Below, piece by piece: positions 1 through 6,217 of a DNA stretch of 6,217 nt. Location: contig CALZHV010000127.1 of the NCBI GenBank assembly GCA_945787485.1, positions 1 to 6,217 of the forward strand. Direction: 5' to 3'. Made by a program: the position numbers and the translations under genes. The notes below the pieces were generated by a model that was not told the origin of the DNA, made no database searches, and saw only the letters and a list, made by a program, of their open reading frames with translations. Positions within the stretch are counted from its first letter, which is position 1; every line of letters starts with the position of its first letter. Source of the DNA: an uncultured Lachnospiraceae bacterium (lineage in GTDB: Bacteria > Bacillota > Clostridia > Lachnospirales > Lachnospiraceae).

Positions 1-20
1 TATAAAATGATTAAAAAAAG

Positions 21-49
21 TTGTAAAATTTATGAAAATTTGTTAAAAT
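21..49 (+). promoter_or_regulatory. Probable sigma-A promoter of the chemoreceptor gene
   Basis: A TTGTAA box at 21-26 (4 of 6 matches to the -35 consensus) is followed after exactly 17 nt by TAAAAT at 44-49 (5 of 6 matches to the -10 consensus). This would start transcription about 25-30 nt upstream of the ATG at 83. I see no match to a sigma-28 motility promoter. The whole stretch is very A/T-rich, so chance matches are easy and confidence is moderate. Confidence 0.45.
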
Positions 50-82
50 CAATAAGAACAATTTTACTGGAGGGATGATTCA

Positions 83-1765
83 ATGAATAAAATTACTATA
101 ACACCCAAAATAATTATTTTAGTTATATTGAGTGTGTTTATTTCGGGTTTTGGAATTCTATTTGTATTTAATTTAAATGCGGAAAAACAGCTTAAAGATG
201 TTAATGCCAATTACATAGAAGATTTAGCTGTTTCTTATGGTGAAATGATTAACAAGCAGATTGTCAATGGTGAGGAGAATGTTCTTTCTGCTGAAAATTT
301 ATCAAAGAATTTGTCTGAGGTTATGCTTGAGGGTGTAAAGAGCAGTTATGCATATGTCGTAAGTGCAGATGGCACAATGCTTTATCATCCTACTGCAGAT
401 AAAATTGGTAAGCCTGTTGAAAATGCAGCGGTAAAAGGAACTGTAGAAAAAATAGCAAATAAAGAAAAGATAGAAAACGGAACTGTTGTATATGAGTTTA
501 AGGGAGCTCAGAAGTATGCCGGAGTGTATGTAAATCCTGATCAGACATTTATTCTTGTTGTTACAGTTGATGAAGATGAATTTTTATCAGGTATAAGAAG
601 TGTCAGAAAGGTTGGACTTATTGCTCTTATTGTTTTTTCACTCGTTATAGGTGGTATTTCAGCATTTGTTGCTAATTCTATTGCAAAGCCTATTAAAAAG
701 ATTACAGCTATTACTTCCAGAGTTTCAAGAATGGATTTCAGAGAGGATAAAGTACAGGATTCTTTGAACAGCAGAGGCGATGAAACCGGTGGAATGAGTA
801 GAGCACTTAGTGAGCTTAGAAATGAGCTTATCAATGTTGTTGCTGATATTAAAGGAAAGAGCAAGAATGTTATGGATGCTTCTAATGCTCTTACAATTGA
901 TGCAAGAGAAACAAGCACAACGATGGGACAGCTTGAGAGAGCTGTAAATGATATTGCGCAGGGTGCTTCATCACAGGCAGAGGAGACACAAAAGGCAACA
1001 GAGCATGTTATTGTAATGGGTAACATGGTTGAAGAGACAAATCACGAAGTTCACAATCTTCTTGAATTTGCAAATAATATGAGCCAGTCAACAGTAGAAG
1101 CCAAGGAAGTTTTGGTAGAACTTGAAAAAATCAATAAAGAAGCTGAACAATACATAGACGTAATTGCAGAACAGACTGCAACTACAAATGAATCTGCCAT
1201 GAAGATTAATGAAGCAACTAAGCTTATTACTTCGATTGCGGAGGAAACAAATCTTCTTTCGTTAAATGCATCAATTGAGGCTGCAAGAGCAGGTGAGCAG
1301 GGTCGTGGTTTTGCTGTTGTTGCTGCAGAAATCCAAAAGCTTGCTGAACAGTCCAATGAATCAGCTAAACAGATTGAAGAAATAATCCAGGTTCTCTTAA
1401 ATGATTCAGAGAAAGCTGTTGAAACTATGTACTACGTAAAAGAAATTTTCCGTAGACAGAGTGAACATGTTGAACAGACTGATAATGCGTTTAATACTAT
1501 CAATGATGGAGTAGCACAATCAATTACGGGTATTAACAAAATATCTGAGAAGACAAATCAGTTAGATGAAGCAAGAATCAGTGTTGTAGATGTAGTACAA
1601 AATCTTACTGCAATTGCAGAAGAAAATGCTGCAAGTGCTGAACAAACATCAGCCAGTGTAACAGAGGTTGCGGCTATAGCTGATGACATTGGTGATAAGT
1701 CAGAAGCACTTAAAGGAATATCTAAGAACTTGCAGGATACAATTGAAATATTCAGATTGAAATAA
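83..1765 (+). CDS. Methyl-accepting chemotaxis protein, single-Cache sensor with HAMP
   Basis: This 560-residue transmembrane chemoreceptor would sense a ligand outside the cell and control CheA kinase through CheW. Residues about 10-31 form the first membrane helix. Residues about 32-173 are the extracytoplasmic sensor, with a Cache-type stretch A95-DGTMLYHP-103 followed by an IGKPV segment. Residues about 177-197 are the second membrane helix, and HAMP begins around K202-P203. The rest is the coiled-coil signalling domain. Its conserved hairpin tip runs from E387 to about Q420 and includes E399-AARAGEQGRGF-410. Methylation-type motifs are visible at about 297-302 (SQAEET) and 512-518 (AEENAAS). 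There is no C-terminal NWETF-like pentapeptide for CheR/CheB tethering; the protein ends IFRLK. The start is supported by GGAGGGA at 69-75, 7 nt before the ATG. The gene appears monocistronic, with no che genes alongside. The ligand cannot be predicted from sequence. Confidence 0.96.
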   Translation: MNKITITPKIIILVILSVFISGFGILFVFNLNAEKQLKDVNANYIEDLAVSYGEMINKQIVNGEENVLSAENLSKNLSEVMLEGVKSSYAYVVSADGTMLYHPTADKIGKPVENAAVKGTVEKIANKEKIENGTVVYEFKGAQKYAGVYVNPDQTFILVVTVDEDEFLSGIRSVRKVGLIALIVFSLVIGGISAFVANSIAKPIKKITAITSRVSRMDFREDKVQDSLNSRGDETGGMSRALSELRNELINVVADIKGKSKNVMDASNALTIDARETSTTMGQLERAVNDIAQGASSQAEETQKATEHVIVMGNMVEETNHEVHNLLEFANNMSQSTVEAKEVLVELEKINKEAEQYIDVIAEQTATTNESAMKINEATKLITSIAEETNLLSLNASIEAARAGEQGRGFAVVAAEIQKLAEQSNESAKQIEEIIQVLLNDSEKAVETMYYVKEIFRRQSEHVEQTDNAFNTINDGVAQSITGINKISEKTNQLDEARISVVDVVQNLTAIAEENAASAEQTSASVTEVAAIADDIGDKSEALKGISKNLQDTIEIFRLK

Positions 1766-1773
1766 AATTATTA

Positions 1774-1815
1774 CAACCAATTAGGTATTTGATACCTGAT
1801 TGGTTGTTTTTTTTT
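1774..1815 (+). terminator. Strong rho-independent terminator after the chemoreceptor
   Basis: The arms at 1774-1788 and 1792-1806 pair over 15 positions, with one U·G wobble (1782/1798), around a 3-nt TTG loop. A run of nine T residues follows at 1807-1815. The hairpin starts 8 nt after the chemoreceptor stop codon. It should end that transcript and isolate the downstream thiC-family gene, which would then need its own promoter in the remaining ~45 nt or low-level read-through. No alternative pairing that would make it an attenuator is evident. Confidence 0.93.
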
Positions 1816-1860
1816 GTTTTATGTGCTAAATTATATGGGAGTATATTTTGGAGGAAAACA

Positions 1861-3174
1861 ATGGAAAATAATATAAATTACGCTACACAAATGGATGCGG
1901 CCAGAAAAAATATAATAACAGAAGAAATGAAAATTGTTGCAAAAAAAGAGAATATGACTGAAGAGGAAATAAGGACGCTTGTTGCATCAGGTAAAGTCGT
2001 AATTTGTGCAAACAAAAATCATAAATGTATAGATCCGGAAGGCATCGGTTCTATGCTTAAAACAAAAATAAATGTAAACCTTGGCGTATCAAAGGATTGT
2101 AAGGATTACGATATTGAAATGAAAAAAGTTATGGAAGCTGTCAATATGGGTAGTCATGCAATAATGGATTTATCTTCACATGGAAATACGATTCCGTTCA
2201 GACGTAAGCTTACAAGTGAATGTCCTGCTATGATAGGAACTGTTCCTGTATATGATTCTGTAATACACTATCAAAGAGATCTTGCAACATTAACTGCAAA
2301 GGATTTTATAGATGTGGTAAGACTTCATGCACAGGATGGTGTTGATTTTGTCACTTTGCATTGTGGTATTACAAGAAAGACTATTGAGCAGATTAAAGCT
2401 CATAAGAGGAAAATGAACATTGTATCAAGAGGCGGTTCACTTATATTTGCATGGATGACAATGACAGGAAACGAGAATCCGTTTTATGAATATTACGATG
2501 AAATTCTTGAAATATGCAGAGAATATGATGTTACAATATCTTTGGGAGATGCCTGCAGACCGGGATGTCTTGCAGATGCTTCAGATGTATGTCAGATAGA
2601 AGAATTGGTAAGACTTGGTGAGTTGACAAAGAGAGCATGGGAGCGAGATGTTCAGGTTATGGTTGAAGGACCGGGACATATGCCTATGGATCAGATAGCT
2701 GCAAATATGAAAATACAGCAGACGATATGTATGGGTGCTCCGTTCTATGTTTTAGGACCTCTTGTTACTGACATTGCACCCGGATATGATCATATAACAG
2801 CTGCTATAGGTGGTGCAATTGCCGCTGCATCAGGAGCTTCTTTCCTGTGTTATGTTACACCGGCAGAGCATTTAGCATTGCCAAACGTTGAGGATGTTAA
2901 GCAGGGTATTATAGCATCAAAGATTGCTGCACATGCTGCTGATATTGCAAAAGGTGTAAGAAATGCAAGAGATATTGATGACAAGATGGCTGATGCAAGA
3001 AGAAATTTAGATTGGGATGCTCAATGGGAATGTGCTATTGATCCTGAAACAGCAAAGGCTATCAGAGCTGACAGAGTTCCTGAACATGATGATACATGCT
3101 CCATGTGTGGAAAATTCTGTGCTGTACGAAGTATGAATAAAGCTTTAAATGGAGAGTATATTGACATTTTATAA
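1861..3174 (+). CDS. thiC: ThiC-family phosphomethylpyrimidine synthase (short form)
   Basis: ThiC is a cytoplasmic non-canonical radical SAM enzyme. It rearranges 5-aminoimidazole ribotide to HMP phosphate, the pyrimidine half of thiamine. The 437-residue protein is the short form, lacking the N-terminal extension of the ~630-residue enterobacterial enzyme. Family signatures include NLGVSKDC, MDLSSHG, VSRGGS, GDACRPG, E269-GPGH-273, LGPLVTDIAPGYDH (ending at H311) and TPAEH-337. H273 and H337 are 64 residues apart, the spacing I recall for the family's zinc-binding histidines. Cluster ligands are C413, C416 and C420, so the motif is CX2CX3C. The chosen ATG has GGAGG at 1850-1854, 6 nt upstream; an upstream in-frame TTG at 1789 lies in the terminator loop and is unlikely. 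No other thiamine gene is visible and there is no room for a TPP riboswitch. The main alternative is the paralogous 5-hydroxybenzimidazole synthase BzaA/B/F, which uses the same substrate for the cobamide lower ligand. Family membership is near certain; the exact product is less so. Confidence 0.9.
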   Translation: MENNINYATQMDAARKNIITEEMKIVAKKENMTEEEIRTLVASGKVVICANKNHKCIDPEGIGSMLKTKINVNLGVSKDCKDYDIEMKKVMEAVNMGSHAIMDLSSHGNTIPFRRKLTSECPAMIGTVPVYDSVIHYQRDLATLTAKDFIDVVRLHAQDGVDFVTLHCGITRKTIEQIKAHKRKMNIVSRGGSLIFAWMTMTGNENPFYEYYDEILEICREYDVTISLGDACRPGCLADASDVCQIEELVRLGELTKRAWERDVQVMVEGPGHMPMDQIAANMKIQQTICMGAPFYVLGPLVTDIAPGYDHITAAIGGAIAAASGASFLCYVTPAEHLALPNVEDVKQGIIASKIAAHAADIAKGVRNARDIDDKMADARRNLDWDAQWECAIDPETAKAIRADRVPEHDDTCSMCGKFCAVRSMNKALNGEYIDIL

Positions 3175-3190
3175 TTATTAGGAGGAAAAA

Positions 3191-4243
3191 ATGGATTTTG
3201 AGTACATATTAGAATTGATAAAATACTATTTGCGAAGATTTTGGAAAATGTGTAAGAAAACATTTAAGAAATGTAAAAAAGCAGTTCGCAAATATATAAG
3301 AATGCTTATCAGACATACAAAAGCACGTGATTACAGTATTTTGTTATATACAATTATCGCTTTCATTTCTTTTATTTTAATAATTATACTTTTTGCCACA
3401 ATTGTAAAAGGTGTAAAGAAGAAAATTGAAATTGCCACTCAGACAACAACTGAAGAAACTACAACAGAAGTTACATTGTCTTTGGAAGAACAGGCACATT
3501 TACAATTAGTTGAGGATGCAAAAGCCGTATACAATACTAATAATGGTTGTGCATTATTGATTAATGCGGAAAATATATTGCCTGAAACATATACTTTTGA
3601 ACATTACACGTTAAAGAGCGGAAAAGAAATTGATACACGTATATTACCTGATCTGCAGTCAATGTTAACTGCATGTAATGATGCAGGTTTTGAATATAAT
3701 ATTGTTTCAGCATATAGAGACAGAGATTATCAGCAGACATTAGTTGATGCAGATACAGCTAAATATATGGAAGAGGAAGGGTTATCTGAGGAAGAGGCAA
3801 GAAATAAAGCTTTAGCTTCAACTCAAATTCCGGGCTGTAGTGAGCATGAAGCAGGACTTGCATTGGATATAAGAAGTCCTGAAGAAGATACACTTACGGA
3901 AGACTTGGAAAATGATCCTACAAATTCATGGTTAATTCATAATAGCTACAAATATGGATTTATATTAAGATATCCAAAGGATAAGACTGACAAGACAGGT
4001 ATTACATATGAACCATGGCATTTTAGATATGTTGGTGTTGAGATTGCAACATTTTTGTATAATAACAATCTTTGTTTAGAAGAATTTTACGAATTAATAA
4101 ATGAAAATGGCGGTGTTCCGGTAAATAGCAGTGATATTCCAAACAGTAGTGATATTGTCACTACAGAGGAAGGCAATATATCGACGGAATCATCTGATGT
4201 ATCGACTGAAGCATCTACAGAAGCTTCAATTGTAACTGATTAA
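3191..4243 (+). CDS. Membrane-anchored VanY-type D,D-carboxypeptidase (peptidase M15)
   Basis: This 350-residue zinc peptidase likely trims the terminal D-alanine from peptidoglycan stem peptides outside the membrane. Residues 1-47 are a highly basic, presumably cytoplasmic segment. Residues about 50-72 form one membrane helix with no cleavage site evident, so the protein is probably a type II anchor. A Thr/Glu-rich linker (TQTTTEETTTEVT) follows. The M15B catalytic domain spans about 110-285, with S173-AYR-176 and Q181, S217-EHEAGLALD-226 and E274-PWHFRYVG-282. By family analogy H219, D226 and H277 bind zinc, E274 is the general base and R176 contacts the substrate. All are present, so it should be active. 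The last ~45 residues are a Ser/Thr/Asp/Glu-rich tail. AGGAGG at 3180-3185 sits 5 nt before the ATG, and the gene begins 16 nt after thiC, implying co-transcription. No vanS/vanR/vanH/vanX neighbours are present, so a housekeeping wall role is likelier than glycopeptide resistance. An endopeptidase specificity cannot be excluded. Confidence 0.92.
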   Translation: MDFEYILELIKYYLRRFWKMCKKTFKKCKKAVRKYIRMLIRHTKARDYSILLYTIIAFISFILIIILFATIVKGVKKKIEIATQTTTEETTTEVTLSLEEQAHLQLVEDAKAVYNTNNGCALLINAENILPETYTFEHYTLKSGKEIDTRILPDLQSMLTACNDAGFEYNIVSAYRDRDYQQTLVDADTAKYMEEEGLSEEEARNKALASTQIPGCSEHEAGLALDIRSPEEDTLTEDLENDPTNSWLIHNSYKYGFILRYPKDKTDKTGITYEPWHFRYVGVEIATFLYNNNLCLEEFYELINENGGVPVNSSDIPNSSDIVTTEEGNISTESSDVSTEASTEASIVTD

Positions 4244-4257
4244 TTCTTCGTAGAATT
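4242..4257 (+). other. Small A/T-rich hairpin in the carboxypeptidase-TPR gap
   Basis: The arms AATTCT (4242-4247) and AGAATT (4252-4257) pair perfectly around a TCGT loop, overlapping the carboxypeptidase stop codon. With only 6 pairs, mostly A-T, and no T run behind it, this is too weak for a real terminator. It may have a minor role in transcript processing or be chance. I therefore treat the flanking genes as one operon. Confidence 0.25.
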
Positions 4258-4292
4258 TATTATAATTACTATTAAAAGGATGTTTATTTGAT

Positions 4293-5159
4293 TTGAAGGA
4301 TGATATAAGAAGAAAAAGAAGTAAAAAACACTACAATTACAGAAAAGAAGTTCTTATTTTTAACCTTGTAGGATTTTCATTTGTTATTATGTTTGCTGTT
4401 TTTGGTGCTTTGAATATTTTTACAGGTAAAAAAGCATTGAGAAACGAGGCTGTTGAACAATATAAGGCCGGTAACTATGAAGAAGCTATTGATTTGTTCG
4501 ACAAAGCAATAGATAAAAAACAATGGTTTTCTGACAGCATGAATGTTGATATGGAAATGTACAAGGCAAACAGTTATATAATGCTTAATAATTATTCTTC
4601 CGCAATGAATATTTATGTACAGATAGAAGAAGAATATAGTGAAAGTTATTATGATAAAGAAGAAGTTGATTTCCTTATCAGATTGACAAATGCACTTGAT
4701 AAGTACGATAAGGGTGATTATGTATCTGTAATTGCTGCATTTAGTGACGGTGTTGACAAGGGATATACGCAGCTTTGTCTGTATTTGGCAGACTGCTATG
4801 ATCATCAGGCGGATTTTGAAAGTATGAAAAAGTATTGTGATTTATATGCATCACGTTATGAATTAAATCCGTATTTATGTTATAAATATGCTTCATATTA
4901 TATTTTGAATGATAATTATGAGCAGGCAATTAATTATATTAATCAGGGTATTGCCATAAGTGATGGTGATGTAAAGCAGGCATTATGTTATGCTGAAATT
5001 ATGTGTTATGAAAAACTATGTAATTATGAGAAAGCTTATTCTTTAGCTCAGAATTATAAAATTAATTATCCTCAAGATATGCAGGGGCAAAATATTATTG
5101 ATTATCTTGATACAAGAGTAAATATTGATACAACTACAGTTAATAATTATTTTGAATAA
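4293..5159 (+). CDS. Membrane-anchored tetratricopeptide-repeat protein, function unknown
   Basis: This 288-residue protein has a very basic N-terminus (RRKRSKK at 6-12), one membrane helix at about 20-43, and then a C-terminal domain of TPR-like helical repeats. By the positive-inside rule that domain should lie outside the cell. The clearest repeat is A53-VEQYKAGNYEEAIDLFDKAI-73. More degenerate repeats begin near 86, 128, 160, 193 (with NDNYEQAINYINQGI at 206-220) and 229 (CNYEKAYSLA at 243-251). No catalytic motif or lipobox is seen. TPR domains usually bind partner proteins, so a scaffold role at the envelope is plausible but inferred. The start is a TTG with AAAAGGA (4274-4280) 12 nt upstream. 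The nearby ATG at 4280 is out of frame and hits a stop after three codons, and the next in-frame ATG (residue 33) would cut the membrane helix. The 49-nt gap to the carboxypeptidase suggests one operon. Confidence 0.85.
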   Translation: MKDDIRRKRSKKHYNYRKEVLIFNLVGFSFVIMFAVFGALNIFTGKKALRNEAVEQYKAGNYEEAIDLFDKAIDKKQWFSDSMNVDMEMYKANSYIMLNNYSSAMNIYVQIEEEYSESYYDKEEVDFLIRLTNALDKYDKGDYVSVIAAFSDGVDKGYTQLCLYLADCYDHQADFESMKKYCDLYASRYELNPYLCYKYASYYILNDNYEQAINYINQGIAISDGDVKQALCYAEIMCYEKLCNYEKAYSLAQNYKINYPQDMQGQNIIDYLDTRVNIDTTTVNNYFE

Positions 5160-5182
5160 ATATATAAATATAAAAAGATAAA

Positions 5183-5209
5183 TTCCCACTTTAAAAAGTG
5201 GGAACTTTT
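5183..5209 (+). terminator. Probable intrinsic terminator between the TPR gene and hflX
   Basis: TTCCCACTT (5183-5191) pairs perfectly with AAGTGGGAA (5196-5204), and a further T-A pair can close the loop to 2 nt. Only a short CTTTT follows (5205-5209), so termination may be partial. On the opposite strand the same hairpin is followed by a mixed T-rich stretch. It lies 23 nt after the TPR stop codon and probably ends the thiC-carboxypeptidase-TPR transcript, with some read-through into hflX possible. Confidence 0.7.
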
Positions 5210-5233
5210 GTAATAAAGACGTAGGTGAGTGAT

Positions 5234-6217
5234 ATGTTTGACAATAATGAAATAGAAGAAAAAGTAATATTGGTAGCTGTTGATTTAGATAACGGCGAGG
5301 ATATTGATGTTAATCTTAACGAACTAAAGGAATTAGTTAAAACTGCAGGTGCAGCTGTTGTCGGAAAAATGGTCCAGAAGAAGGATACTATAGATAAAGG
5401 TACGTATATCGGTTCAGGCAAAATAGAGGAATTAAGAGATTTGATTCTTGAACTTGGAGCTACCGGGATAGTATGTGACGATGAGCTTAGTCCAATGCAG
5501 ATAAGAAATATGGAAGATGAGCTTGATACAAAAATAATGGATAGGACAATGGTTATATTGGATATTTTTGCATCAAGAGCAAATACAAGAGAAGGAAAAA
5601 TTCAAGTAGAGCTTGCACAGTTAAGATATCAGTCATCAAGGCTTATCGGTATGCGTAAATCCTTGTCAAGACTTGGAGGAGGTATAGGAACAAGAGGTCC
5701 GGGAGAGAAAAAACTTGAGGTTGACAGACGTATAATAAGAGACAGAATAAGCCAGCTTAAGTCAGAGCTGGATGATGTCATTACGCACAGAGAAACAATG
5801 AGAAAGCAAAGAATGGCAGGCAAGCTTCCGATTGTTTCAATTGTCGGTTATACAAATGCAGGTAAATCTACACTTTTAAACAGCCTTACTGATGCCGGTG
5901 TTTTAGAAGAAGATAAGCTTTTTGCTACACTTGATCCAACATCAAGAAATTATATATTGTCTAACGGACAGGAAATAATTATTACTGACACAGTAGGATT
6001 TATAAAAAAATTACCTCATCATTTGATTAAAGCATTCCGTTCAACGCTTGAGGAAGCAAAATATGCAGACATAATACTTCACGTGGTTGATATTTCAAAT
6101 CCTAATGTCGATGAACAGATTATTACTGTATATGAAACATTAAAACAGCTTGAAATAACGGACAAACCAATTATTACTTTGTTTAACAAGATAGATAAAG
6201 TGGAAGAAATTCCGATT
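5234..6217 (+). CDS. hflX: GTPase HflX, ribosome-associated (3' end outside window)
   Basis: HflX is a cytoplasmic GTPase that binds the 50S subunit and splits stalled or stressed 70S ribosomes. The first 328 codons are present with no stop before the window edge; the usual length is about 410-430 residues, so roughly the last 90-100 are missing. The N-terminal HflX domain contains the G-T-Y-I-GSGKIEEL stretch near 57-68. The linker signature L147-GGGIGTRGPGE-158 is followed by a coiled-coil-forming helical segment. In the G domain, G1/P-loop is G205-YTNAGKST-213, G3 is D252-TVGF-256 and G4 is N318-KID-321. The reading begins MFDNNEIEEKVILVAVDL. The ATG at 5234 is preceded by AGGTGA (5223-5228), a weaker Shine-Dalgarno than for the upstream genes. 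An in-frame TAG at 5222 bounds the start, leaving only GTG at 5225 as an alternative. A hairpin upstream suggests separate transcription, but I see no clear promoter in the 74-nt gap. Confidence 0.95.
   Translation, partial: MFDNNEIEEKVILVAVDLDNGEDIDVNLNELKELVKTAGAAVVGKMVQKKDTIDKGTYIGSGKIEELRDLILELGATGIVCDDELSPMQIRNMEDELDTKIMDRTMVILDIFASRANTREGKIQVELAQLRYQSSRLIGMRKSLSRLGGGIGTRGPGEKKLEVDRRIIRDRISQLKSELDDVITHRETMRKQRMAGKLPIVSIVGYTNAGKSTLLNSLTDAGVLEEDKLFATLDPTSRNYILSNGQEIIITDTVGFIKKLPHHLIKAFRSTLEEAKYADIILHVVDISNPNVDEQIITVYETLKQLEITDKPIITLFNKIDKVEEIPI

Noticed and set aside
541..1356. Two minus-strand open frames (541-1026 and 1051-1356) inside the chemoreceptor gene.
   Set aside because: They are antisense shadows of a clearly conserved coding sequence, with no family resemblance of their own.
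1804..1832. Possible promoter for thiC: TTGTTT, 17 nt, TAAATT.
   Set aside because: Only 3 of 6 and 4 of 6 matches, and the first box overlaps the terminator stem and T run. A promoter is expected here, but this match is too weak to annotate.
1789..1860. N-terminal extension of the ThiC reading frame from a TTG at 1789 (24 extra residues).
   Set aside because: The TTG lies in the loop of the strong terminator with no ribosome binding site, the added residues do not resemble ThiC, and the ATG at 1861 has a perfect GGAGG 6 nt upstream.
3191..4243. Glycopeptide-resistance (van) cluster suggested by the VanY-like protein.
   Set aside because: No vanS/vanR, ligase, vanH or vanX genes are nearby, and VanY-type carboxypeptidases are common housekeeping wall enzymes in Clostridia.
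4261..4266. Perfect TATAAT box just before the TPR gene.
   Set aside because: No -35-like hexamer lies at 16-18 nt upstream (4238-4243 reads GATTAA) and there is no extended -10 TG; in such A/T-rich DNA a lone box is weak evidence.
4377..4929. Minus-strand open frames (4377-4805, 4741-4929) opposite the TPR gene.
   Set aside because: Low-complexity Ile/Phe/His-rich translations that mirror the A/T-rich TPR gene; the + strand frame has coherent TPR repeats and a membrane helix.
5191..5823. Minus-strand open frames (5191-5421, 5629-5823) opposite hflX.
   Set aside because: They overlap the fully conserved HflX frame, including its linker motif, and show no recognisable protein features.

Overview
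The window looks like chromosomal DNA of an anaerobic, low-GC Firmicute, most likely a Clostridia/Lachnospiraceae-type organism. The reasons are AT-rich composition with A/T-ending codons, strong GGAGG ribosome binding sites, a short clostridial-type ThiC, and an HflX and chemoreceptor of Firmicute character. The organism is inferred from sequence style alone. All genes lie on the + strand, and the features read as ordinary chromosomal content. I see no mobile element, CRISPR array, tRNA or rRNA.

Layout: (1) 83-1765, a transmembrane methyl-accepting chemotaxis protein with its own likely promoter (about 21-49), closed by a very strong intrinsic terminator (1774-1815). (2) 1861-3174, a ThiC-family radical SAM enzyme, starting just after that terminator. 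(3) 3191-4243, a membrane-anchored VanY-type (M15) D,D-carboxypeptidase, 16 nt after thiC with a perfect Shine-Dalgarno sequence. (4) 4293-5159, a membrane-anchored TPR protein with a TTG start. A hairpin follows it at 5183-5209. (5) 5234-6217, the first 328 codons of the GTPase HflX, still open at the window edge.

Genes 2-4 form a probable transcription unit: same strand, gaps of 16 and 49 nt, bounded by hairpins on both sides. The biochemical link between a ThiC-family enzyme and two cell-envelope proteins is not obvious and may be only positional. The chemoreceptor and HflX are probably separate units. The points most worth checking are the identity and regulation of the ThiC homologue (no thiamine genes and no room for a TPP riboswitch here), its CX2CX3C cluster motif, and whether the carboxypeptidase and TPR protein are a conserved pair. 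I found no convincing evidence for a wholly new biological system.
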